A stretch of 64,000 bases of DNA from Isoetes taiwanensis (lineage: Eukaryota > Streptophyta > Lycopodiopsida > Isoetales > Isoetaceae). Position numbers and translations under genes: made by a program. Under the pieces are notes generated by a model, which had not been told where the DNA came from, did no database searches, and was given only the letters and a program-made list of their open reading frames with translations. Location: positions 1 to 64,000 of the forward strand of contig JAJEKV010000831.1 in NCBI GenBank assembly GCA_021234155.1, given 5' to 3'. Shown in pieces: positions 45,605 through 56,214 of the stretch; the stretch's first letter is position 1; every line of letters begins with the position of its first letter.

Positions 45605-46133
45605 TTTGTCCCATTAAGGGATGCTTAAAAAGCCACATCAGCTTTTTAAACTGTCCAATAAGAGAAGAGCTCCAGTGTATTTTATTCCAGTATTATGTGG
45701 CAGGAATAATTAATGCAGTTCTAACTAACTTTGTAAAGGTGTCATTTTTCTACTATAACTTTTGATCAAAAACTCCGATTCGAACACTATTTGTGGCAAT
45801 GGATTCGTCTCCTCAAGATCTTTCTAATGACAACCTATTGTTATATCTTTTGGGATGTAAGTATATAAGAAAAGAGCAAAAAACCATATTTTTTAAGGTT
45901 AACACATATGGCTTGTATTGAAATACATCATAACCATATATCACTTGAAAGATCTTTTCATTCTGCATCTAATGCAACAAACGCCGCAGCATTTTCATGA
46001 GTAGATCAAAAGTTATAGGGAAAAAACGACAACAATGAAGTTGTTAATGCTGCATTAATTGCAGTTTGATGTAGAGTACTCATTCTATTGGAGGATTCTT
46101 ATGGGGACAAAAGGAGATCTCAAATTACCTCTA
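45583..46133. mobile_element. About 550-bp TIR element (MITE-like)
   Basis: The left end ATTAGAGGTAATTTGAGATC, continuing TCATTTTGTCCCATTAAG, is repeated inverted at the right end (CTTATGGGGACAAAAGGAGA, continuing TCTCAAATTACCTCTAAT). About 40 bp of TIR with three or four mismatches. A TA or TTA target duplication is possible but cannot be separated from the TIR itself. There is no ORF in the interior. Confidence 0.75.
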
Positions 46134-46596
46134 ATGACTACTTTGCCGCTTTTCATTCTATCATACCTATTTTTTAATGATTTCTGTTTGAGCTAACTAG
46201 TTCTAACAGTAGAGTCTTGCGAGCAGAAAAATATTAGTTCAAAAGCTACAGTAGGTCTGGCAACAGAAAAGACTATCTGACACAAAGTCCATACCATGAT
46301 AGTTTTTATGCACATATTTGGAAAACCAGTGGTTGCGTTGATCAGCCATATGCATGATGATTGTCAATGACTCTACGTATTTATTATTTTTTCTTCACTT
46401 TGAACTAGCATGCTTCCTTGATTTGATGTCCATATGTGGTAATGTGATTGTTGGTTGACATAACCTTTTGAATTTGGTCTAATATATGATATAAGAGCTA
46501 ACATTCACTGCTAAACCATAAGGTAGTAGGATGCTTGTAAGTTCTTTGTAGATATAGTTTCTTTTCTATATTATAACTTTTGTAGTTTAATATTAT

Positions 46597-47275
46597 GTGC
46601 TTGATGATTCCTTTTCTCATTGCAAAAATATTGATAGAAGCAACTCATTGATTCTTCAATCAGGTGCTTGCTGTCTCCCCCATCCTGATGCTAGAGTTAA
46701 TGTTTGGGTTGCGGATGGCATAGGTGGATGGGCCGATATGGGTGTTGATGCTAGTGCATATGCGAGAGAGATGATGTTACAGTCCATGTTAGCAATGCAA
46801 TAGGAATCTAATGGAAATGTTTGACCCAATCAGAGTGCTGGCTATGGCACATGAAAAGACAAAATGCCGTGGCTCCTCCACAGCTTGTATTCTTGCTTTA
46901 TTGAAACAAGTAAAGATTTTTCTTTGATTGAATGTTTTAAGGATGAATATGTTACTCATGTAATCTATGGATGATATAAGGTTTGCGAGCTGCAAATTTA
47001 GAAGACAGTGGCTTTATTGTTGTTGGCATTGGGAGGATCATATTTAAATCGCCTTCCCAATAACACCTTTTCAATATTCCATTTCGGCTTGAAAATCGTG
47101 GCATTGACCTCCCAAGTGCTGCCCAGCTAATCATATTTTTCTTTGGTTGCTATTACACTCTTTTGTCGATTTTACAATTTGAACTATCTATAATATTTTG
47201 CAGGTCTTCTCTTTGCAAGTATTAGATGGTGATGTTATTGTTGTAGGAACAAATGGCCTATTCCAATGAAAATAT
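46597..47275 (+). pseudogene. PP2C phosphatase (PPTC7-like) pseudogene
   Basis: Exon-like blocks: 46664-46803 (GACCLPHPDA...VADGIGGWADMGVDA, YAREMM), 46815-46909 after a stop and shift (DPIRVLAMAHEKTKCRGSST, ACILALLKQ, then GTAAAG donor), 46981-47130 (LRAANLEDSGFIVVGIGR, IPFRLENRGIDLPSAAQ) and 47204-47275 after TATTTTGCAG (VFSLQVLDGDVIVVGTNGLF). This is the order of the mitochondrial/plastid PPTC7 group of metal-dependent Ser/Thr phosphatases. The GEDA metal-binding stretch between PHPD and VADG is deleted, TDGLFDN is reduced to TNGLF plus a stop, and TAG occurs at 46801. It is not functional. Confidence 0.8.
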
Positions 47276-48600
47276 AGAAAAGATTATGCACGAATGAAGT
47301 AATCTGCATCCAAATTAATAGTAATATTAAGTTGCATTAGTGAATTGTTTAGTCCTTGCTTGGTCTGGAGATCTTAATTAATTTGTTGTTACTGATCAGA
47401 CCAGGTATTGCGACTGAATTTATCCTTGCTATTGGAAAAAATAAAATTGTTATTGACTATTAACAGATCCATGGATTAATTAATCAATACGTAGATTAGA
47501 GAATTGCATGGCTTGATGAGCTACAAGGTTAGATCTTCTACATGTTGGTAATTATTTTTGCAAGATACGACAACATGTCAAAATGTTTTTTAATACGATA
47601 GGACTCAAATTCAATCTTCTATGATGAAACATGTTTCGCGTACGAATGTCATTTTTGGAACATATTCCCATCTATCTGCCAGTAAGTTGTCTCATTGATC
47701 TTTACTCATTTGCATTTATATGTCAAAGCTAGATTATAGAGGTAGACTATCTCCAGTATATATTTCATATTTTCCAGGTATATTGGTCTGCCTTGCTTTA
47801 GAATTGTTCGATGTTTGATGTGCTTTTGCTCAGTGTGCCATGGTTCTCTCTTTGTAAATCAGCCATTACTTATTTAGCCTCGCATTTACACTTTCCTTTG
47901 CAACAAATCCCCTTCATTTAGCTGGAATATATCTAGCTCCAAATGAGCATTTTGAGATATTAAGCTCATCGAGAACATATATATACTAGCAATCAGTCCT
48001 CTCAGATGAAATTTATTGAGCCTATTCATCTTGAAATGCCTGGTAATAGGATCAATCGATCATGAGCTTCTTGTATGAAAGATATTTGTTTCTACATCTC
48101 TATCCCTATGGTTAAACTGGGGCATTGCAAAGCTAAGGCCTTCAATAAGGCTCTTTTTTTTTTTGGGTTGCCCCTAAGGGACAAACCCTCCTTCAGTAGG
48201 TTTGTGGCATATTCCATGTATATGCTAGTATATACTCGAATTATACCAGTAACTGCTCCAAACCCATTATTGGCTGTAAAATGGCGGTGGTTTCTATTGC
48301 TGGATAGCCAGTCTAGAAACCGGCTATCCGGAAAGGCAAACCCGTTGCTGCAAGCATATGAATCTGGACTTTGCTCCCGACATTTCGAAATTCAGTATGA
48401 GACGTTACCACAAGTACTACAGAGCATTAGCTGGGATTGTCAGTCCATGGCAGGGCAAGAGTTTATTTACAGGGAATTGAGATTGTTTTCAACAGGGAAT
48501 TTAAGGTACGAATCCACTCTTCATATAAATTATACTTAGTTTAGGAAGCTAGCATGGATTCCAATTGTTGACACAACCAAGTGCCAATAAAATATTCAGA
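47276..48600. other. Intergenic DNA, weak ORF only
   Basis: A 154-codon frame (48075-48539 plus) has no recognisable motif and ends shortly before the PPR pseudogene. Its text does not look like a PPR N-terminus. Confidence 0.3.
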
Positions 48601-49160
48601 GGAATGGACTTGAAGGACTAGCTTTAAGTATTCTAACAAGATGAAGTTGTCTCATCTCAACAACCTCTCTAACTATGGGTGGAATGATAGAAAAGCCCTT
48701 GTAATGTACAAGGAAATGCAAGACAATGGGATGAGGCCAGGCCTTTCTACCGTACTTGCTCCATTGAGAGCATGCAGCAATTTAAGGGACCTCCAAACTG
48801 GCATGAAAATGCATGTTGTTATTATTCGAAGCGGTGACGGCGTGTGCTGGTTGTGTAGCAGGAGAGGGAAAATCTAGGGGCCAGAATTTGGTAGAGACAG
48901 AGTTTCTGGAAAGGGGTATAGCTATACAACTTCCAAAGAACAGACATCAGTTGGACATGTTTGTGGCAACTACCCTGGTGCATATGTATGCCAAGTGTGG
49001 GTGCATGACCCACGCTTGGCAGATTACTGTTCTCAGGTGACATGGAATGGGATGATATTTGGATATGTTGAGACAGGGAAAGGAGACTTTGCCCTTCAAT
49101 TCTTTACACACATGCAAGATGAAGATATCACAATAGATGCACTAGCTTATATTGTTGCTC

Positions 49161-49226
49161 TCTTTTTGTTTGGGTCCCATAGGCCAATTGGTCTCCGTGG
49201 ACGCTAAAAACCTATTCTATTCTACT
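49161..49226 (+). mobile_element. Family-A LINE 3' terminus inside the PPR gene
   Basis: TCTTTTTGTTTGGGTCCCAT to GGTCTCCGTGGACGCTAAAA, then CCTATTCTATTCTA, nearly identical to 20506-20570. PPR text before (YIVA) and after (LKACGSCVKE) is continuous once it is removed. Its short tail and few mismatches indicate a fairly recent insertion. Confidence 0.85.
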
Positions 49227-50051
49227 AAAGGCATGTGGCAGTTGTGTAAAGGAAGTAGTCAAGCAATGGAAGGGAAAATTGTGGGAAATGCATAACTTGG
49301 AAAAAGTTTTATCAATTCATTCACAACTTTCTAAGCATGGTTATGAAATTGACACTTTTGTGGGTGATACCTTGGTGGATATTTATGCCAAGTCTGGTAG
49401 TATGCTGCATGCTCATTTGGTATTTGGTGGGATGGTACATCACTCTTTGATCATATGGAACATTATGATATTTGGGCACATAGAAAACCATGAAGGAGAG
49501 TTGGTTCTGCAGTTATTTTATTGTATGAAGAATGAAGATTTTTCGCCAGATGCTCAAACATATGTTGCTGCACCGAAGGCATGTGTTCGTTCTGCAATAA
49601 AAGAATCGAACAAGCAACTAAATGTGGAGTTCCTTGAAAAGGGCATAGCCATTCATTCCCAACTTGCAAAGACCGGCCATGAGTTGGACATTTTTATGGC
49701 AAATGCTTTGTTGGATATGTATGCTAAATGCTCAAGGATGGTGTCTGCTCATAGGGGCTCATAGAATATTTAATAGGATGCTGCAACATTCGACTATAAC
49801 ATGTAATTCCCAGCTATTTGGGTATGCAGATAGTGGGGAGGCAGATTTGGCGCTATAAGTGCATGCAGAATGAAGGTTTTACCCCAGATGCTCTAACTTA
49901 TCTTGCCATACTTAAGGCATGTGCTAGCTCTATAGAAAAAGAAGAGGCCAAGCAAGTGGGAGGGAAATTTGTGAAAATAGATAGTTTGAACAAGGCAATA
50001 GCTACCCACTCTCAAACTGCTAAGAGTGGGCATGATGTGGGTGAAAGCATG

Positions 50052-50282
50052 CTAGGGCCTACATAAAAAATTACCAAAAAGGTACTTTTTTGTGTACTTC
50101 TGTGCAAGTAAATTGTATTTTAAAGTACCTAGACTACAAGATTGACTAAAAGAAATTGTGTTCTGTTCAAGAGTAGTAGTACATACTTGTGATGTCAAGA
50201 AGATGTTAAGAACTCAAATATATCATCATCTTTGACTACCCAGAGTATTTTCCAGGTAGTTTCCAAAACGTGTAGACCCTAG
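50052..50282. mobile_element. 231-bp MITE inside the PPR gene
   Basis: Left end CTAGGGCCTACA and right end TGTAGACCCTAG are inverted with one mismatch. CATG flanks both sides (50048-50051 and 50283-50286), fitting a target duplication, although AGCATGCT is itself palindromic. The interior is AT-rich with no ORF. PPR text resumes at once (NMFLANTLCGVYAKCGSM). Confidence 0.75.
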
Positions 50283-51803
50283 CATGCTCTTACCCATGTA
50301 AATATGTTTTTGGCAAACACATTGTGTGGTGTGTATGCTAAATGTGGGAGCATGGTGCATGCTCGCCTTGTTTTTGACAACCTGCTGAACATGTCTGTGG
50401 TAACATGGAACAACATGATATTTGGGTATGCAGAGAACGGTAAAAAGGTGAGTTAGCTCTCCAGTTATTCTAGTGTATGGGGGATAAATGTTTCAAACCA
50501 ATTGTTCTAACTTATGTTGCTGCCCTGAAAGCATGTGTCAGTTGTGCAGAAAAGGAAAGCAAGCAAATAGGCAACCATATTGTGAAAATACCGTGTCTTG
50601 AAAAGGGTATTGAAAATACCGTGTCTGGTCATGAGTTGGACACCTCCATTACAAATTGCCTGTTGGAGATGTACATCACATGCGGGAGCATGGCGCATGC
50701 TCATCTTATCTTTAAGAAGATGCTACGCCCATCTTTAGTTTTATGGAATTCTATGATGTTTGCTTATGCAGAGAAAGGGGAAGGAGACATTGTGCTACAA
50801 TTGTTTGCAATCATGCAAGATGAGAAGGTTACACCAGATGAGCAAACCTATATTGCTGCTCTCAAAGCATGTGGTAGTTGCAATGAAAATGGCAAGCAAA
50901 GGGATGGACAACAGGTAATAATAGGATATCTGCAGATGGCTATATCCATCTGTTCTCATATTGTAAACAGTGGGCATCAATTGAACATTTTTGTTGCGAG
51001 CACAAAAATGTGGGAGCATGATGCTTGCTCGCCAGATTTTTGATAGAATGATGTATCATGACGTGATATCATGGAATGCTATTGTATTTGGATATGTTGA
51101 TGGTGGAGAGGATGTATTAGCTCTGCAGTTGTTTTCATGCATGCAAAGCGAGGGTTTCATACCAAATGCTTGGACTTATGTTGTTGCGCTGAAGTCATGT
51201 GGTGGTTGTGCAACAAAAGAAGAAAGCAAGCAAGTGGAGGGAAACCTTACGAAAATCGAGTGTCTAGAGAAGGCTCTATCAATCCAGTCTCAGCTCCCAA
51301 AGACCAGTCATGGGTTCAACATTTTTGTGGGAAGCACTTTGGTTGATGTGTATGCCAAATGTGACAACATGGAATTTGATTGGCAGGAGTTTGACAAGAT
51401 GATATATCATTCTGTTTTAACATGGAATGCTATGGTCTTTGGATACACAGAAATAGGGGATGGCAAATTGGCTCCACAATTGTTTACATGTATGCAAGAT
51501 AAAGGCTTCCTGCCAGACTCTCTAACTTATATTGTTGCACTGAAGGCATGTATTTGTTGTGTGGAGAGAAAAGGTAGAAAATACGGAAGAATAGAATCCC
51601 TAGGGAAGGCTAAGGCCATCCACTCCCAAAGTGTAAAGAGTGGACACCAGTGGAATCTCGTTGTAGCAAACACCCTAATGGACTTGTATATTACATGTGG
51701 GAGCATGGAGTTCGTCCTCACATTTATTTACTGTATTTTGTATTGTGTTAAACACGTTTTCTTTCTTAAATTGAGTTTGGAATCTTTTAGAAAATCATCT
51801 TAG

Positions 51804-52346
51804 GACTTGCCTTCTTTGTGCAGAGTAGGTCACGGAGGATCTGGAAGCTGAGAATTTGGAGAAAAGCTGGGGACAAACATAGCAGTCACAGACTACCTGG
51901 ACAAAGTGGAATAAGTTACCTTCTATTTCACTTATTTTATCTACTGCATTCTACTAAACCTTCTATCCCAATGCATGGTGCAAAGAGCAAATTAAGTTGG
52001 GAAGGAATATATTAAACCGTTCAGTACAAGCACAACCCAGCAAATTATGCTCATGGCATAAATTAGGGGAACGCTCAACGTAGAACTCTGAAACTAGAAG
52101 GCATAATTGTATCTTACGCTATACCTGGAATGTGAGGAAGGCGGACTATATATGCTAATCTCACGGATACTACTTGGAAGACTATTTCAAGCTACGTGCA
52201 AAGAGAGCTTACTATTGAACCTGGATAAAACAAAGGTGGTGGTGTTGAACACATCATGAGCCTGCATGCATTGCATCTTCTTCTTCTTTATGCATTGACC
52301 AGAGGAGGTGGCCAGTGATTAACATTGTTTTCATTTTGATGTTCAG
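51804..52346 (+). other. Intergenic DNA with a small LINE RT scrap
   Basis: About 52209-52257 reads LLLNLDKTKVVVLNTS, the segment that follows the YADD box in LINE reverse transcriptases. The surrounding text is too decayed to bound or to place in a family. Confidence 0.4.
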
Positions 52347-52682
52347 GATGCACCCAATAATAAGGCCATTTCTTCGTCCAAAGCTATGGGAGAGCCTTCG
52401 TTGTTTTTGGCAGCATCAACGATTTTTGCAATCGGGGATGCAATATCAGCTGCCAGAAAGGATAGTGGGCACCAAAGATGGTTCGTTCTAGATACTCCTG
52501 CAACACCTCAGCGAATAAAAATGGCTTGCGTAGACCAATTCACCAGTTGTTTGCCTCAAGTGATTTTCGTCATTAGAATTAGCATTTCCAGACATTCTTT
52601 ATGGGAAGGGCTTCGGTTCTATCATTATTGTACTGTAATAACACCATTGTTGTGTTGCAATAAAATCAAGGTAGACTTATAA
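52347..52682 (+). pseudogene. Xanthine dehydrogenase, isolated last exon
   Basis: After a TTTTGATGTTCAG acceptor (52346) the frame reads DAPNNKAISSSKAMGEPSLF, LAASTIFAIGDAISAARKD, WFVLDTPATPQRIKMACVDQ. This is the C-terminus of the molybdenum domain of xanthine dehydrogenase, including the region of the catalytic Glu (the E of MGEP). The enzyme oxidises hypoxanthine and xanthine to urate in purine breakdown. After CVDQFT the usual short end is replaced by about 40 unrelated residues before TAA, suggesting a frameshift. No other exon of this roughly 1350-residue protein is present within several kb, so this is a stray fragment. Confidence 0.75.
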
Positions 52683-52744
52683 AAATACCCTAATATTCTG
52701 GGGTAATTATAAAAATGCCCCTATCATTATCGTTTTATCATCAT

Positions 52745-52791
52745 TACAAGGAATTTATCGCGGCAGTCAAGGCCGCCGCATATATTTCTTT
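52745..52791 (+). repeat. Dispersed GC hairpin element, copy 4
   Basis: TACAAGGAATTTATCGCGGC, then AGTCAAGGCCGCCGCA, then TATATTTCTTTT. About 50 bp upstream is AAAAATGCCCCTAT, which also occurs upstream of copy 2 in the same relative orientation (14100-14020 minus). Confidence 0.75.
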
Positions 52792-53978
52792 TACCGAATT
52801 GTAGTCAGTGCAAGTTGAGGCGTGTAATGACTAAGGATTTGACATTACCTGTAACTGAAGTGCCTTCAGTACTCCTTAGCATCTATCTTATCCATTTTCT
52901 CTATAAGCGCCTTCGCTGCCTCAACTGAGTGCTGCCCGTCAATGACAATGTAGCTCTTCCTTAGGCCATCCCATGTCTTCCATGGATATGGCTTGTCATT
53001 GACTGAGTCCTATGGTAGAACATCAGCTGGATTTGGTACTGTGGTGGGAAATTCAACCATGGACTTCTGTATCCTCAGGGAATGTTGGGGATCAAAGATC
53101 TTAGATATGAAAGATGCTCTAGGAGATCTTATCAGCTTGTCAATAGCTATCCTTTTTGTTACATCCAAACCAAGTGGATACCATTGCTTGAATTTCATAA
53201 GCTTGTCTACAGCATCAACCCTGGATTTCTTTTCAATATCTGTTTCCTTCACTGGCTTTTACTAGGGGTAAAGTTTCTGACTCAAGTGCATCGCCACTAC
53301 CATCGAAACAAGATATGTAGAAGCTTGAAGATGGTTTCTTCTGCAAACTTCGTCGGACTGCAGATATTCCTTCACATACAGAACGAACTGCATGGTGTGA
53401 GCCTTCAATGGGCCAGCCATACTTTGTAACACCGTCTGCTGTCTTATCTGGCCTGAATCCGTTTATACCTGCATTGAATTTGGAAATTCTGAGATTCTTC
53501 TTTACGGTCTTCTCTATTATGAAGACACAGATCTGATCACCAAGCTTCTCGCATGAAAGGACCAACCCTACTTTTTGAAGGCCGCATCTTTGTTCTCCCT
53601 TGAATGCAGGACCACGTCATACTTTGAGCCTGCCTTGCTCACAGTAACATACTATTCAAGACCCCTAAAACTGTCTCTGGCAAGTCTTGACTTAGCTCGC
53701 ATGTTATGACTCTGCCATCATCAATTAGCTTGATGCCAAGAGTTCGATATATCTCCTTAGTCTCTTCTTGTACTACATTTGGGTCCTTCCTAGGTTTCTT
53801 TGATGGTGCAACTAGTGCTCTCTTGGAAGCTATAAAATAAATAATCAAGTTAGATATTGCTGAAGTATTTTTGTGTTAAATAAGCAACTTGCACCAACAT
53901 CTTGTGCGTGGCGCGACAAGTCTATAAACTCTGAGAGCAATTTTTCAGGATTCGGGCATAGCGTGAGACGAAGGATCC

Positions 53979-54048
53979 AGGATGGTAAGATAGATGGAAT
54001 GTGAATTCTCGCGTGCGAGAAGTCACATTCCATCTCTCTTACCGTCCT
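53979..54048. repeat. Near-perfect 70-nt palindrome in the intron
   Basis: Arms 53979-54004 (AGGATGGTAAGATAGATGG, then AATGTGA) and 54023-54048 pair with two mismatches over 26 nt. Inside, TTCTCGC-GT-GCGAGAA pairs perfectly. The transcript of the host gene would carry a long stable hairpin. Confidence 0.9.
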
Positions 54049-54090
54049 CGCGTAGGGTTGACCTCGACTATGACCTTGACTCGCGCTGAT

Positions 54091-54105
54091 TCGCGCGTAG
54101 CGCGA
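54091..54105. repeat. TCGCGC-N3-GCGCGA palindrome
   Basis: TCGCGCGTAGCGCGA. The same 6-3-6 palindrome recurs at 56247-56261, 56507-56521, 56533-56547 and 60476-60490 (the second and last with one change). Confidence 0.8.
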
Positions 54106-54479
54106 CTCGAAGGATAACCCTACACTTGCGCTTACTAAGAGCGATAGAATCTGGATCCATAGACCGAGGGTACTCCGCATAAGGCTTAATCATAGAAACA
54201 CATTGAAGAGAGTATGCTTCATAAAAAAAGAAAATCATGGCACAAGGAAGCGTAACCCGCTTCCCTGTCTCTGATGAATACAATTGAAGATTAAGATATT
54301 AGGAATTATAATCACAGAGCATTGCAGATTCACTTAGCAAGACTGAGCAGAAAACCTTGAACACATAATCAAACAAAGAAGGAGTATATTACATGACCAA
54401 GTTGCAAACAAAGACAAGCCAAGAAGCAGAGATGCAGGGTAACAGAGATATTTCAATAAAGATAAAGTTAAGGATATAA

Positions 54480-54630
54480 TCTAATCAAATCAGAGTTGCA
54501 GAGTGACAGAGTTACAGAGTTAATAACAGAGTCACAGAGTTTCTAAATCTATTAATAAAGTTGAGCACACAAGCAGAAAGTTTCTAAAACCTATTAAAAA
54601 TAGAGTCACAGAGTTCCTCATCTATTAAAA
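54480..54630. repeat. CAGAGT-rich degenerate minisatellite
   Basis: About eight copies of RCAGAGTY with larger units around AGTTTCTAAA and ATCTATTAA. It lies in the intron just inside the 5' splice site of the minus-strand DGQH gene. Confidence 0.6.
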
Positions 54631-54660
54631 ACTCAAACATACTAACCTTTAGTTGCCATA

Positions 54661-55384
54661 TCGAAGTGCTTGAAGTTCTAGAAACTAGAATTGAACTCTG
54701 TTGCAGCTCGAGAAGCTCGGGTGAAGCTCGAGAAGCTCAAATCGAGTCGAAATTTTTGTAAACAGGCCGGAAATGAAGTAGGATAGCTCGAAATGCAGGT
54801 AGCACTCGAGAAATTTGGATCGCTTGAGAGATCGCTCAAGAAGAGTGCGTTGGTTTCGGAAGGCGCTCGAAGCAAAACTTCTGGGTTGTACAAAAGTTAA
54901 TGAATAGACGTCGCCATTGAAACCGTATACTACCCTTATCACTATTTAAGAAAATAAGAAAATTAATCCCGCCTGCAATTTAAAATTTAAAAACTTTTAG
55001 CCCGCCCGCAAATATCCCTTTTCCCCAACTACTTTTCAATCATTGGCATGTACTAACTGTCTATTTTAAAAATGCCTGCCATTTATAGCATTCTTGGCTG
55101 CGCATTGGATCAATAGAATTTGTGTTTCTCTACTGCGCCTAGAGAAACACAAGAACTGTGTTTTCATTACAGTGTTTTTAATTCGAATTTGGGATGTCGC
55201 CAAGAAGCAAGCTTGCTGAAGCGCTAGATCAGGCTGCCATATCTCAGGTAGTTCTTCTATCCAGTGAGTGGATTGAGGCGCCATGACTTGTGCAACATAA
55301 TTAACAAAGCTTTGCAGGTCGAGGAAATGAGCAATCAAACAGGATAAATAAATTTTTTATTGGAGAAGCCTGCTTCTTGTTAGC
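54661..55384. other. Upstream region of the DGQH gene
   Basis: Minus-strand leader candidates with repeated CTCGAGAAGCTC (about 54708-54740). No TATA box was placed with confidence and no other gene was seen. Confidence 0.3.
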
Positions 55385-55604
55385 AGAAAATAGGAAAGAT
55401 GTCACTGGCAAGGGTATTGTTGATAACATGGCACCAACTACAACATGCCATGGAGTGCCCTTGGGACCTGATTATATTAGAATTAGATTGGCAGGCTGCT
55501 TTGCTGCCACTCATCCATTACAAAGACCACATGCAGGAGTAGAAATACTTGGAGAATCAGTAGGGAGTTTCTGGGCTTGCACTACTCAGAGAGATATGTA
55601 CTAA
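55385..55604 (+). CDS. Candidate exon, plant transposon-associated domain
   Basis: A CTTCTTGTTAGCAG acceptor precedes an open frame GKGIVDNMAPTTTCHGVPLG, PDYIRIRLAGC, then EILGESVGSFWACTTQRDMY and TAA. The pattern of HGxPLGxDY, then V/I strands, then a G-S/T-x-x-A-W-like end resembles the C-terminal domain that accompanies some plant transposases. A related pattern (GQAISDDFVGVSI) occurs at about 60955. A second acceptor-bounded frame at 55815-56016 may be another exon. The family call is weak. Confidence 0.3.
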
Positions 55605-56214
55605 AATTTTACTGTAGTACTGTTGCTCTTTACTGTAGCTACTGTAGCATATTTCATGTGTCACTTTTCATGTGCTACTCACATGCATACTCGTATGTCT
55701 ACACAATAATGCTGCTACTGTATTGCTCATGCTATAAATATGAGTTCCTCTCAATGGCAGCGCATTAGTCATGTCCTGCAATCTGATCACATCCTATTCT
55801 AATTGCAGCTGTCGATCTACCTTGCCACCGGCTCCAGAATATGTGGATTCCATCAGTTGCTCCATGAACTATTCTAAAATTTATAGATGCCAGCAGAGGG
55901 GCTTGGAACTCGATCCTTGGTTGCAGGGAGTTGCAATGGCCTCTGTTAGAAGTTATTCTGATACATATAAGGTTGTCATCCCACCTTGTATGGGTTCCAA
56001 AGCATGGTGTTTATGAAGTTAAGAGAGTGATCGTGCCACCTGCTCATGATGAGCCTAGTTGGTGAAAGAATTGTCCTCTTCTTTTGTAACTGCCATGGTT
56101 TTTCCTTGTTGAATAGAAAATCGCCTACGTCCAGGCAAGAACTTGATTTGAAGTGACTTTGTAGTAGTTTTTTTGGGTTAATTAACTAAATGTAATATGT
56201 ATAGTAAATATAAC

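Larger units (their letters stand above)
48641..51803 (+). pseudogene. PLS-type PPR protein pseudogene
   Basis: Open blocks at 48641-48877, 48813-49207, 49279-49764, 49818-50066, 50477-51043 and 50991-51803 read as successive pentatricopeptide repeats (for example TWNAMVFGY, LVDMYAKCGSM, PDALTYLAILKAC, HSQLAKTGHELDIFVAN). PPR proteins bind organellar RNA, one base per repeat, for editing or splicing. Each L-type motif carries an extra block of about 15 residues between LKAC and the HSQ helix (see findings). Frameshifts, stops, a LINE 3' end (49161-49226) and a MITE (50052-50282) disrupt it. A deletion of about six codons at 51000 removed the LVDMYA part of one repeat. PPR text stops near 51715 and no E or DYW domain follows. 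Confidence 0.85.
52880..54659 (-). pseudogene. Broken gene encoding a DGQH (ParB-like) domain
   Basis: Exon 1 is only 13 nt (54659-54647, ATGGCAACTAAAG) before a GTTAGT donor. After an 817-nt intron, TTATTTTATAG precedes exon 2 at 53829, giving MATKASKRALVAPSKKPRKD and then EIYRTLGIKLIDDGRVITCE in frame. Further blocks (53565-53233: GWPIEGSHHAVRSVCEG; 53252-53010: VDKLMKFKQWYPLGLDVTK; then GLRKSYIVIDGQHSVEAAKA to about 52890) follow in order with frame changes near 53640 and 53260 and an in-frame TAG at 53010-53008. VIDGQHS...AA resembles the DGQH(R) signature of ParB/Srx-type folds (NTP-dependent DNA-binding or nuclease-like proteins); that is inference from one motif. The basic N-terminus could be a nuclear signal. 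Confidence 0.5.

Noticed and set aside
48075-48539. 154-codon ORF as the N-terminus of the PPR gene
   Set aside because: The text has no PPR or transit-peptide character and is separated by stops from the first repeat.
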